Below, piece after piece: positions 22,659-30,336 of a DNA stretch of 64,000 nt; within the stretch, counting starts at the first letter, position 1; the number at the start of each line of letters is the position of its first letter. The translations under genes and the position numbers were made by a program. The notes under the pieces were generated by a model. The model had not been told where the DNA came from. It did not search any database and saw only the letters and a list, made by a program, of their open reading frames with translations. This DNA comes from Streptomyces sp. NBC_00820 (lineage in GTDB: Bacteria > Actinomycetota > Actinomycetes > Streptomycetales > Streptomycetaceae), in contig NZ_CP108882.1 of the NCBI RefSeq assembly GCF_036347055.1, forward strand, positions 3,237,001-3,301,000, in the 5' to 3' direction.

Positions 22659-23083
22659 CAGGGAGGGAAACACCAAGACGTAAACAAGCTGCTGTGTTCT
22701 GGGGCGTATGGGGCATCGAGCCCGCTCCTTCGGGCGTAGAGCCACAGGAACCGGCGGGTGAGGCTGGCCACGTCGCGCATGTAGATGAACGCACCGAAGG
22801 TGGGCGTGCTCGCGGTGGGGCGGTTCTGCATGTCGAGGAGCTTGTATGCCTCCCTGAACTCGGCCCGGACGCAGTCGTCTTCGTCGGCCCCAAGTTCTCC
22901 TGCGAGCAGGCCATTCAGATGGTCGACCAGACGCGGAAGCAAGTCGTCGATCTGCTGGCGTGTGGTGGTCGACATCTGGTGACAGAGCGCCGCGTCTGTG
23001 GTCGCGGAGATCGTTTCTACGTCCAGAGGCACGTCGTCCAGGGGGTGCACAGTGCCCGTTCCCGCTCTCGCCAGTTGCGTCAT
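22658..23083 (-). CDS. Small helical protein, DUF6415-like
   Basis: A 141-residue soluble protein, mostly helical, with QQIDDLLPRLVDHLNGLLAG, FREAYKLLDMQNRPTASTPT and a C-terminal helix VASLTRRFLWLYARRS. The pattern resembles Streptomyces DUF6415 proteins, annotated as natural-product biosynthesis proteins, but I hold this loosely. Starts ATG 23083 and 23086 are adjacent, with GAGGGG upstream. It is first in the apparent radical SAM operon, whose promoter region holds the TTGCA repeat. A role as leader-binding or chaperone-like partner is possible. Confidence 0.55.
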   Translation of the reverse strand: MTQLARAGTGTVHPLDDVPLDVETISATTDAALCHQMSTTTRQQIDDLLPRLVDHLNGLLAGELGADEDDCVRAEFREAYKLLDMQNRPTASTPTFGAFIYMRDVASLTRRFLWLYARRSGLDAPYAPEHSSLFTSWCFPP

Positions 23084-23166
23084 CATGGACCCCTCTTGGC
23101 CGTGCCGGTAGCGGTCGGTGATACGCCAACAACGCTACGAAGGCGGGTCGTTCAGAGGCCACGATG

Positions 23167-23186
23167 TTGCACGCTTTTGCAGAATC
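23167..23186 (-). promoter_or_regulatory. TTGCA direct-repeat operator upstream of the radical SAM operon
   Basis: TTGCA occurs at 23167 and 23177, ten bases apart, within TTGCACGCTTTTGCAGAATC, between the XRE stop and the DUF6415-like start. The same arrangement lies in front of the regulator operon (24822-24843). On the transcribed strand both read TGCAAAASCGTGCAA. It is probably the binding site of the neighbouring XRE/DUF5753 regulator. Confidence 0.55.
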
Positions 23187-24035
23187 TCACTCTGCGTGAG
23201 GAGCTGCGGAGAGGATCAGTTGCCGTGCGTTGGCGCCGTATACGGCCATGCTCGCGAGGCGCTCGAAGGCACGGAGGTAAGTCTTGATCTCGCTCGGGCG
23301 GGAGATAGCGATGTCCGCAGAGAGGGTCTCGACCTGCACCTCTTCGACGCCAAAGATCAGGAACCCTTCGAGCGTCCACATCCGGCGAGGGGTTCCGCGA
23401 GGGATGATCCCGATCGAGACGTTGGGCAGGGACATCGCGGCCAGGATCGCGCCGAGCTGTCCGGCCATGGTCTCGGCCCCGCCGAAGGGGAAGTGCAACA
23501 CGTCCTCTTCGAGGATGAAGGCGAACCGCCGGCTTCCGTCGTACAGCACTTGGGAGCGCTGAACTCGGGCCGTCGCCGCCTCGGTGGCGTCGTTGTGCAC
23601 CTCTTCGAAGTCCGCAATGGCCGACATCAGGGCCTCGGCGTACGGCTGCGTCTGGAGCAGGCCGGGGACGACGTTCGACACGTACACACGCGTGTGCCGG
23701 GTGCGCTGATAGAGCGGTACGTCGTCTGCCTGCCGGCGCTTGAGGCCGTCCTGGTGAACGCGCTTCCATTCCCGGTACATCGAATCCGCGGTGCGCGACG
23801 CGGCGATCAGGTCGACGGCCTGGTCGCTCGCGTTGCACGCTTGAGTCCAGGCTCGGAGATCCGCATCGGACGGGCGGGTGCGGTTGGCTTCGATCCGGGA
23901 CACCTTGGATGGGCTCCAGCCACAGCGCCGCGCAAGGGCCGAACCCGTCAAGTTGGCGTCTCGGCGCAGCTCCCCGAGTCGGTCAGCTATGGCTTTGCGG
24001 GCATCCTGCTCGCTGGACAGCTGGGGCCTGGGCAT
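23187..24035 (-). CDS. XRE-family regulator with DUF5753 domain
   Basis: A 282-residue regulator. Residues 12-65 are an XRE helix-turn-helix (LTGSALARRCGWSPSKVSRI). The rest is DUF5753, recognised by VYVSNVVPGLLQTQPYAEAL, RRFAFILEEDVLHFPFGG and the ISIGIIPRGTPRRMW-type strand. Such proteins (WhiJ-like) usually work with small partner proteins in Streptomyces. It is third in an operon with DUF6879 and a 78-residue gene. The motif in front of that operon also precedes the radical SAM operon, so it likely controls both. The start is ATG 24035. Confidence 0.85.
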   Translation of the reverse strand: MPRPQLSSEQDARKAIADRLGELRRDANLTGSALARRCGWSPSKVSRIEANRTRPSDADLRAWTQACNASDQAVDLIAASRTADSMYREWKRVHQDGLKRRQADDVPLYQRTRHTRVYVSNVVPGLLQTQPYAEALMSAIADFEEVHNDATEAATARVQRSQVLYDGSRRFAFILEEDVLHFPFGGAETMAGQLGAILAAMSLPNVSIGIIPRGTPRRMWTLEGFLIFGVEEVQVETLSADIAISRPSEIKTYLRAFERLASMAVYGANARQLILSAAPHAE

Positions 24036-24060
24036 GGATCTGCGTTCGCGAGGCGCTCAG

Positions 24061-24585
24061 TCAGACCTTGAACTCGTGGTGTTCGAGTGCTCGCTTCCAC
24101 ACGTCACCGAAGGCCGAAGCACACAGGGCCGCGATGGCGGGGTCTTCGCTCATCTCGGGTTCGGCCGCCTCGCCCTCGCCCGTGAAGTGGTTGAAACGCA
24201 CGGTCCGACCGTCGATGAGCCAGAAGTCGTTCGCCGGCACCGCGATACCGAGGGCCTGGCGTCGAGGGAGCCAGCGCACGTCCTCACCGGCTTCGAGATT
24301 CAAGGGGGTGAGGGCGTGCTCGTACCGGATGTACTCGGTAACAGGTTCGGACACGATGCGTGCGCGGCGCACCACCACACCTCGGGCCACAGTGCGCTCG
24401 ACGAGAGCGAGCCAGTCGGCGAGGGTGCGGCGGCCGTCCTCCAGGACCCATGCCCCAGACCGCCAGAGGGCCACATCCTCTGCCTCTTCAGTTACGGCGT
24501 AGGTGTCGCGCATCTCCAGGTGGAGAGCTGACACGCTGGCGGAGTCAAGTAGTTCCTCGAAGCTAGGAACCTTCAGCGGCGTCAT
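24061..24585 (-). CDS. DUF6879 family protein
   Basis: A 174-residue protein of the DUF6879 family, with the signature ALHLEMRDTYAVTEEAEDVA, LVERTVARGVVVRRARIVSE, PVTEYIRYEH and WLPRRQALGIAVPANDFWLI. These accompany XRE/DUF5753 regulators in Streptomyces and are thought to be their partners; no enzymatic motif is visible. Its first 23 bases overlap the end of the 78-residue gene, and the XRE gene follows 25 bp downstream, so the three are one operon. Confidence 0.85.
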   Translation of the reverse strand: MTPLKVPSFEELLDSASVSALHLEMRDTYAVTEEAEDVALWRSGAWVLEDGRRTLADWLALVERTVARGVVVRRARIVSEPVTEYIRYEHALTPLNLEAGEDVRWLPRRQALGIAVPANDFWLIDGRTVRFNHFTGEGEAAEPEMSEDPAIAALCASAFGDVWKRALEHHEFKV

Positions 24586-24799
24586 CGAGTGCCTTCCTGA
24601 TGATCTCGGCCATGCGGTACGGGAGCCGGACGATACCTTCCGTCTCGGGCAGGGGGCTGTCCTGAGCGCAGCGTTCTGCCGTCACTTCGTCCGGCTTCCA
24701 GCCCTGGAAGACGATCTCCTGCTTCTCGTCATCGACCCACACAGCCGGGCAGTTCCCGCCGCCCGTGTTGGGGTCGATACCGACGAACCGTAGAACCAT
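24563..24799 (-). CDS. 78-residue partner protein upstream of DUF6879
   Basis: A small, acidic protein (WVDDEKQEIVFQGWKPDEVT, GIVRLPYRMAEIIRKALDDA) typical of the first gene in Streptomyces XRE-DUF6879 operons. No known fold or motif. ATG 24799 is preceded by AAGGAGAAG. The TTGCA-repeat operator begins 23 bases upstream, so the whole operon is under it. Confidence 0.7.
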   Translation of the reverse strand: MVLRFVGIDPNTGGGNCPAVWVDDEKQEIVFQGWKPDEVTAERCAQDSPLPETEGIVRLPYRMAEIIRKALDDAAEGS

Positions 24800-24821
24800 G
24801 AGCGCTTCTCCTTCGAGTCGC

Positions 24822-24843
24822 TTGCACGGTTTTGCATGGAATC
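24822..24843 (-). promoter_or_regulatory. TTGCA direct-repeat operator upstream of the regulator operon
   Basis: TTGCA at 24822 and 24832 within TTGCACGGTTTTGCATGG, about 23 bases before the 78-residue gene. It is almost identical to the site at 23167-23186. The position close to the start suggests autorepression by the XRE protein. Confidence 0.55.
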
Positions 24844-25234
24844 ACCCGGGGAGAGCTTCCCACTACCGACAGCGCCCCTCAAGCGATCCACGGAAGAGGG
24901 GCACTAGCGGACACGTCAGGCAGCCAAGGTCAGGATGACCGGGAGGGGCCACTTACCTGGTCCCATTGGCTGCCAGCCTCGACCGCCGCAATGCCCGTGG
25001 CGAGCTGCGCGGAGAACCCGATCACGCGCTCGCGCAAAGCCGGCGAGGTTCGCACCCTCGCCGGCCTTGCGGTCCTCCTCGCCCCCGCGCAGTCTTCCAC
25101 TCGAACAGCTGCCGGTGCAGGACTCCGCGATTGGCGGTCGGCCCGCAGCGGCTGTGGCGGTCACCGGGCGCGGGAACCATGTCCCTGCTGCGCCGGTGAT
25201 CTCCAACCTGCTCCCGAGCATGACCTTTCCACTT
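24844..25234. other. Intergenic region without a recognised gene
   Basis: Open frames here (for example minus 24916-25305) have low-complexity Arg/Gly-rich translations and no ribosome site. I see no RNA gene or repeat. It may be decayed sequence between two regulatory modules. Confidence 0.4.
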
Positions 25235-25861
25235 CTACGCCGCATCCGCCTCGGCCTCATAGCGCATCTGGGCACGGTCAAGGATGTCGTCCGGGTCATG
25301 ACCACGCGCGGTGGTCCAGTGAAGAAGGTCGGCGATCAGCTCGACCGCGGATTCTTCGAGAGCTGCCCCGCTGCTGGCGCCCGAGCGGCCGGCCACGTTG
25401 CCCTGATAACTCTCAAGCGCCTCCGCGGCGCGCTCAAGACGCCGGCACGCTCGTCCCGTTCCGAGCTCGAGCTCGCACCACACCGCTTTGCCGACCGCTG
25501 TCAGGGCCGTCCCCCAATCTGCCGCCAGCGCGGTAAGCAAGTGCAGGCCGCGCCCGCACTCTTCAGCGCACGTCACTGACTTGACTTCGGGGAGTCTCCG
25601 ACTCTTGTCGTGTACCTCAAGCCGGAGCCGCTCGCCCCTCCACTCAAGGACCAGGGTCGCGGAAACGCCTTCGCCGACGTGCTTGACGACATTCGTCGCG
25701 AGCTCCGTGACCAGCAACGCGGCCTCATCAACATCAACAGGAAGGCCCCACCGGTTCAACTGCTTGGCTGCTGCCCTCCGCAGCAAACGGACTTCCGACG
25801 GCGCCGCCTCGAACGGCAGCACGCAGCGGAGTTGGGGTGAGGTGAGCTCGCAGCCGGACAT
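25235..25861 (-). CDS. RsbW-like HATPase (anti-sigma/AbaA-module type)
   Basis: A 208-residue protein with a histidine-kinase-like ATPase domain: N-box LLVTELATNVVKHVGEG and G-box CGRGLHLLTALAADWG. It lacks a histidine phospho-acceptor domain, as in RsbW-type anti-sigma kinases. Streptomyces keep many such ATPases beside XRE/DUF397 genes. A C-terminal helical extension follows the domain. ATG 25861 has GGAGGGAA upstream. It is divergent from the XRE-DUF397 pair, so they form a regulatory module whose target is unknown. Confidence 0.85.
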   Translation of the reverse strand: MSGCELTSPQLRCVLPFEAAPSEVRLLRRAAAKQLNRWGLPVDVDEAALLVTELATNVVKHVGEGVSATLVLEWRGERLRLEVHDKSRRLPEVKSVTCAEECGRGLHLLTALAADWGTALTAVGKAVWCELELGTGRACRRLERAAEALESYQGNVAGRSGASSGAALEESAVELIADLLHWTTARGHDPDDILDRAQMRYEAEADAA

Positions 25862-25950
25862 GTACGTTCCTCCCTCGCAAGCCACGCACGCCTGCACCTG
25901 CCGTACTCGCACGGCTGCGCTGCGTAGCGATCTGCCAGAGAGCATGGCAC

Positions 25951-25983
25951 AGAGAAATCTCTCCATGTAACTTCTCACGAGAA
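25951..25983. promoter_or_regulatory. Two small palindromes in the divergent ATPase/XRE promoter
   Basis: AGAGAAATCTCT (25951-25962) and TTCTCACGAGAA (25972-25983) lie 9 bases apart in the 217-bp region between the HATPase and XRE genes. Both are perfect 5-bp inverted repeats with a shared GAGA/TCTC core, a likely site for the XRE regulator. Confidence 0.4.
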
Positions 25984-26078
25984 TCCATCGGGTGAACCTG
26001 ATGGTGGGCTCACGCCTCAACTGCATAGCCTGATGGGGATCTTCCGGGCTCCCGCCCGGCACACGGCGAAGGAGCCGC

Positions 26079-26924
26079 ATGCCCGAACGGACCACCACAC
26101 GTCGTCGCCAACTGGGCGCCATGATGCGCAAGTTGCGGGCCCGGCGAGGACTGACACTGGAGGAGGCGGGGCAGCTTGTCGGCGTCTCGAAGGCCACGGT
26201 CAGCCGGTACGAAACCCAGGCCGGACCGGTCAAGTGGATCGTCGTTGACGCACTGTGCCGCGAGTACGGAGCAACTGATGCTGAAAGAACCGCTGTTGTC
26301 GGACTCGCAAAGGACGCACGCCAACAGGGATGGTGGAGCACCTTCACTGACTCGATCCCAGAGAGCATGAACCTTCTGCTCACTCTCGAGAGCGAGGCGG
26401 CAGGCGAAAGTCACTTCTCCTGCGTCTATGTACCGGGACTCCTGCAGACCCGCGACTACAGCACCGCTCTCCAGAAGGCCAACGAAGTACCCCTTGAGGC
26501 AGCGGAGATCGAGCGGCTGGTCAACATCCGCATGAAGCGGCAGGAGATCCTGACCCGCCCAAAGCCGCTTCGGCTGTGGGCGATTCTCGACGAGTCCGTC
26601 ATCCGTCGGCTCGTCGGGTCCCCTCAGATCATGAAGGAGCAGCTCGGTCGGCTGCTTGAGGCGAACGAGTCACCGCACATCACGTTGCAGGTGCTGCCCT
26701 TCACCAAAGGCGCTCACGCGGCAGCCCTGGGCAGCTTTGTCATCATCAGCGGCCCGGAACCCACCCTTGATGTGGTGTACGTCGACTTCCATACGGGGTC
26801 GCTCTTCCTTGAGAAGGAAGAGGAGCTCGCGCGATACAGACTTGCGTTCGAGTACCTGCGAGCACAAGCGTTGGACATGGAGGCTTCCTCCGACCTGATC
26901 CACCATGCCCGCAAGGAGCTGTGA
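26079..26924 (+). CDS. XRE-family regulator with DUF5753 domain (second)
   Basis: A 281-residue regulator with an XRE HTH (LTLEEAGQLVGVSKATVSRY, residues 26-45) and a DUF5753 domain (YVPGLLQTRDYSTALQKANE, LRLWAILDESVIRRLVGSPQ, HITLQVLPFTKGAHAAALGS). ATG 26079 has GGAG upstream. It is followed directly by a DUF397 gene. This WhiJ-type pair with a neighbouring HATPase is the common Streptomyces arrangement; the proteins are usually developmental or antibiotic-control switches. It is more AT-rich than its chromosomal neighbours. Confidence 0.9.
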   Translation: MPERTTTRRRQLGAMMRKLRARRGLTLEEAGQLVGVSKATVSRYETQAGPVKWIVVDALCREYGATDAERTAVVGLAKDARQQGWWSTFTDSIPESMNLLLTLESEAAGESHFSCVYVPGLLQTRDYSTALQKANEVPLEAAEIERLVNIRMKRQEILTRPKPLRLWAILDESVIRRLVGSPQIMKEQLGRLLEANESPHITLQVLPFTKGAHAAALGSFVIISGPEPTLDVVYVDFHTGSLFLEKEEELARYRLAFEYLRAQALDMEASSDLIHHARKEL

Positions 26925-27143
26925 ATGACTGTCGGCCCTCAGCCCATGACCGGGCCCATCTGGTTCAAGTCGTCGTACAGCGGAGGCAACGCCACTGAGT
27001 GCGTGGAGGCAGCCTTGGTCCCGCACGGTGTCCTCATACGGGACTCGAAGCGGCCTGACGGTCTCCGCCTGACCGTTTCAGCCCCGGCGTGGACCAATTT
27101 TGTAGCCAATACCCTGTCGCGGCTTGGCAGGGCATCGACGTAG
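26925..27143 (+). CDS. DUF397 protein
   Basis: A 72-residue protein with the DUF397 signature WFKSSYSGGNATECVEAAL, VLIRDSKRPDGLRL and a final helix WTNFVANTLSRL. ATG 26925 follows directly after the XRE stop, so the two are co-translated. DUF397 proteins act as small partners or antagonists of DUF5753 XRE regulators. Confidence 0.9.
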   Translation: MTVGPQPMTGPIWFKSSYSGGNATECVEAALVPHGVLIRDSKRPDGLRLTVSAPAWTNFVANTLSRLGRAST

Positions 27144-27275
27144 CCGAGCCCGTGGCATTCGGCAGTGCATGGACAGGGCATTGGTCATGCACACCTCGGG
27201 ACACAAGGACCGGCTGATCAACGGAGTTAGGCGCTGCCCGGATCCTGATCGAATGAGCGAAACAGGGAGTCAGTA

Positions 27276-27818
27276 ATGATCGCAACCGTCACTGCCGTCA
27301 GCAGCAACGACGAGTACTCCTTCACCAAGCCCAACCGCGACAGCATCACCCTCCTCTCCGGGCTCGGAGTCAAGGGGGACGTGCATGCCGGGGTGACCGT
27401 GAAGCACAGGTCTCGGGTGGCACAGGACCCCACTCAGCCCAACCTCCGGCAGGTGCACCTCATCCATGAGGAGCTGTTCGACGAGGTCGGCGGGAACGGG
27501 TTCCAAGTGGCGGCCGGGGAGCTCGGGGAGAACATCACCACTCGGGGGATCGACCTGCTGGGGCTGCCCACCGGGGCGTTGCTGCGGATCGGGGGTGAGG
27601 CCGTCGTCGAGGTGACCGGACTGCGCAATCCCTGTGCTCAGATCGACAACTTCCAGCGTGGGCTGTTGAAGCAGGTGGTGGGGCGCGGCGAGGACGGGCG
27701 GGTTGCGTACCGGGCCGGTGTCATGGGCGTGGTGAAGGCGGGAGGCGTGGTGCGGCCCGGGGACGGGATAGCGGTGGAGCTTCCCGCGGGGCCGCAGCGG
27801 CCGCTTGAGCGGGTCTGA
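27276..27818 (+). CDS. MOSC domain protein
   Basis: A 180-residue single MOSC domain, the fold that handles the molybdenum cofactor and sulfur in Moco sulfurases. The conserved Cys is in VTGLRNPCAQID, with VKGDVHAGVTVKHRSR, QVHLIHEELFDEV and GELGENITTRGIDLLGLP preceding. Related stand-alone proteins (YiiM/YuaD type) are thought to take part in N-hydroxylated base detoxification or Moco-related sulfur transfer; the exact substrate is unknown. ATG 27276 follows GGGAG. It marks the return to conserved chromosome. Confidence 0.85.
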   Translation: MIATVTAVSSNDEYSFTKPNRDSITLLSGLGVKGDVHAGVTVKHRSRVAQDPTQPNLRQVHLIHEELFDEVGGNGFQVAAGELGENITTRGIDLLGLPTGALLRIGGEAVVEVTGLRNPCAQIDNFQRGLLKQVVGRGEDGRVAYRAGVMGVVKAGGVVRPGDGIAVELPAGPQRPLERV

Positions 27819-27943
27819 CCGAGCCGAACCGGAAACTTGACACCCTTCGACTCAAGTACGGCCCGCCCTCCAGTCCGCGCGTTAGCCTCAGCACAGCCCA
27901 AAAGGGCGGAGAAGGACAGATAAAGACATCCGAGGAGGCCCCC

Positions 27944-28246
27944 ATGGCCAAGGTTCCCAGTGCGGTGGTCGCTGCCACCGGGCTCGTCGGCGGTTATGGC
28001 GTCGCTCGCTGGACCAAGAAGCGGCAGCTTGGCGGGGCCGTGCTGGCCGTCGCGGGGGCCGCTGCCGCGCAGCAGTGGCGCAGGCAGGCGGGCGGGAAGG
28101 CCGCCGGTGCGCTGACCGCCGCGTATGTCGCCGCGTTCGCCGGGTCCCACCCGCTGGCCAAGAAGGTCGGCGCCTGGCCGGCCGTCTTCGGTGTCGCGGG
28201 CGCCGTGGCCCTCGCCTCCTGGGTCGTCGCCGACCGCCGCGGCTGA
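27944..28246 (+). CDS. Small membrane protein, conserved hypothetical
   Basis: A 100-residue protein with two to three hydrophobic segments (AVVAATGLVGGYGVA, LGGAVLAVAGAAAA, AVFGVAGAVALASWVV) separated by basic loops. There is no known domain. ATG 27944 has an AGGAGG eight bases upstream, so it is very likely expressed. Confidence 0.7.
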   Translation: MAKVPSAVVAATGLVGGYGVARWTKKRQLGGAVLAVAGAAAAQQWRRQAGGKAAGALTAAYVAAFAGSHPLAKKVGAWPAVFGVAGAVALASWVVADRRG

Positions 28247-28310
28247 AGCCGACGAGGCCGGGCGGCACACCTCCCCCGGCCACGGGGGAGGCATGCGGGG
28301 GCGGCGCCGT

Positions 28311-29957
28311 TCAGGTCGCCGCCCTCTCCCGTCCCGAACTCGCCGTCAGCGGAGGCGCGATGTCCTCCAGGGAGCGGCGTTCGGCGTGTACCGCCAGCAG
28401 CGCCGCCACCAGGCCCGCCGCGCACATCAGGGCCGCGCCGATCTGGAAGGCGAGGACCGTGTCGCCGACCTTGCCGGTGCTGGTGAGGTCGGCGAAGAGG
28501 AGGGGGCCGCTGATGCCGCCCGCTGCGGTGCCGAGGGCGTAGAAGAAGGCGATGGACATCGCCCGGGTCTCCATCGGGAAGATCTCCGAGACGGTGAGGT
28601 AGGCACTGGAAGCGCCCGCCGAGGCGAAGAACAGCACCACGCACCAGCAGGCTGTCAGCGTGGCCGCGTTCAGCGATCCCCGGCCGAACAGCCATGCGGT
28701 GCCGAAGAGGAGCAGCCCGGACAGCAGGTACGTCGAGGAGATCATGACCTTCCGGCCGACCGTGTCGAAGAGCTTGCCGAGCAGCAGTGGGCCGAAGAAG
28801 TTGCCGGCCGCGATGACGGCGAAGTAGTAGCCCGTGCGGTCGGCCGGTACGTCGAAGAACTTGGTCAGGATCGCGCCGAAGCCGAAGGTGATCGCGTTGT
28901 AGAGGAAGGCCTGGCCGACGAAGAGGGAGAAGCCCAGGACCGCGCGCTTGCGGTACTGACCGAAGACGGTACGCGCGATCTCCCTGAAGCTGATGCTCTT
29001 GCGCTGGTGGATCTCCAGCACGCCCGCCGGCTCGGCGAGCGGCTCCCCCTTCTCCTCCTCGATCCGGCGCTCGATCCCGTCGACGACCTCCCCCGCCTCC
29101 TCGTCCCTGCCGTGGATCAGCAGCCAGCGCGGACTTTCCGGCACATGACGTCGTACGAGCAGGATGACCAGGGCGAGTACGGCGCCGAGGGCGAAGGTCA
29201 GGCGCCAGCCGATGTTCGCGGGCAGCAGGGCGGTGTTCAGCGCCACGATCGACAGCAGCGAGCCGCCGACGGCGCCCAGCCAGAAGCTGCCGTTGATGAT
29301 CAGGTCCACCCGGCCCCGGTAGGCGGACGGGATCAGCTCGTCGATCGCGGAGTTGATCGCCGCGTACTCCCCGCCGATGCCGAACCCGGTCAGGAACCGG
29401 AACAGGAAGAACCACCAGACCTCGGTGGACAGCGCGGTGAGAGCCGTCGCCGCGAGATAGACCACCAGGGTGATCATGAACAGTTTCTTCCGCCCGAAGC
29501 GGTCGGTCAGCCGGCCCCAGAACAGCGCACCGGAGCAGGCGCCCGCCACATACAGCGCGGCCGCGGTGCCGGTCACCTGCTGGGAGGAGATCGGCAGGCC
29601 GCTGCCCGGCTCGGACAGGCGGGAGGCGATGTTGCCGACGACCGTGACCTCCAGGCCGTCGAGGATCCACACGGTCCCCAGACCGATCACGATCGTCCAG
29701 TGCCACCGGGACCAGGGCAGGCGGTCGAGCCGGGCGGGGATGTCGGTGGTGATGGTGGCCATGGTGGTCCTGGTCCGGCCGGCCCCGCTCCGGGAGCTCC
29801 CGCCTCCCGGTGGCCCGCTTCCGGGGGTCCCGCCTCCGGGTGGCCCGCCTCCAGGGGTTCCTGCCCCCGTCGCCCCGCTCCCGGAGGCACCGCCTCGCGC
29901 GGTCCCACCCCCAACGGTCCCGCCGGTCTCCGGCCTCGGCTTCTCGGCTGCGCTCAT
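28311..29957 (-). CDS. MFS transporter (sugar/metabolite porter type) with Gly-rich N-terminal tail
   Basis: A 548-residue major facilitator. The core begins near residue 66 and has 12 segments, with motifs WGRLTDRFGRKKLFMITL (loop 2-3), GIGGEYAAINSAIDELIPSA and RRHVPESPRWLL, which resemble the sugar porter/metabolite:H+ group. The first 65 residues are low complexity with GGG, TPGGG and SGSG runs. ATG 29957, preceded by GGAGGGAG, fits better than ATG 29762 at the start of the core. The substrate is unknown. Confidence 0.8.
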   Translation of the reverse strand: MSAAEKPRPETGGTVGGGTARGGASGSGATGAGTPGGGPPGGGTPGSGPPGGGSSRSGAGRTRTTMATITTDIPARLDRLPWSRWHWTIVIGLGTVWILDGLEVTVVGNIASRLSEPGSGLPISSQQVTGTAAALYVAGACSGALFWGRLTDRFGRKKLFMITLVVYLAATALTALSTEVWWFFLFRFLTGFGIGGEYAAINSAIDELIPSAYRGRVDLIINGSFWLGAVGGSLLSIVALNTALLPANIGWRLTFALGAVLALVILLVRRHVPESPRWLLIHGRDEEAGEVVDGIERRIEEEKGEPLAEPAGVLEIHQRKSISFREIARTVFGQYRKRAVLGFSLFVGQAFLYNAITFGFGAILTKFFDVPADRTGYYFAVIAAGNFFGPLLLGKLFDTVGRKVMISSTYLLSGLLLFGTAWLFGRGSLNAATLTACWCVVLFFASAGASSAYLTVSEIFPMETRAMSIAFFYALGTAAGGISGPLLFADLTSTGKVGDTVLAFQIGAALMCAAGLVAALLAVHAERRSLEDIAPPLTASSGRERAAT

Positions 29958-30126
29958 TCGGGCTCCCTCCGCTCCGAAGGACGGATATCGGGTGCCCTCG
30001 TCCCGCCGGAACAGACCACGCGGCACGCCCTGACAGACCACTCGTAAGGGGTCCGATAACTGCTCGGAAGGGTGCGGAGAGCCGCGAGCACCGGGAGAGT
30101 CGCTGGTCGGACGCGGCAGCCGGTCG

Positions 30127-30242
30127 ATGCCGGAATCCGGTAGCCGGAATCCGGAAGCTGGCAGCCGGGATCCGGTCAGGCCGCGGACGGCTGCGCGGAC
30201 AGCTGCGCCGACGGATGCGCGGACGGATGCGCGGACGGATGC
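30127..30242. repeat. Short tandem repeats upstream of the MFS gene
   Basis: Five units of 12 bp (GCGGACGGATGC consensus) fill 30183-30242. Before them, GCCGGAATCCGG recurs with variation from about 30129. They lie in the 379-bp region before the MFS start (29958-30336); no other gene or RNA is seen there. Confidence 0.75.
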
Positions 30243-30336
30243 CAAGCCGGCCCGCTGCCGCCTCGAACCCCGCCCCCGGCCGGCCCCTCAAGCAGCCCCC
30301 GCGGGCGCGTCGGACGACCCCGGCCCCACAGCCCCC

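Noticed and set aside
24916..25305. Minus-strand 129-codon frame
   Set aside because: No ribosome site and an Arg/Gly-rich translation without a recognisable fold; it overlaps the 3' end of the HATPase gene.
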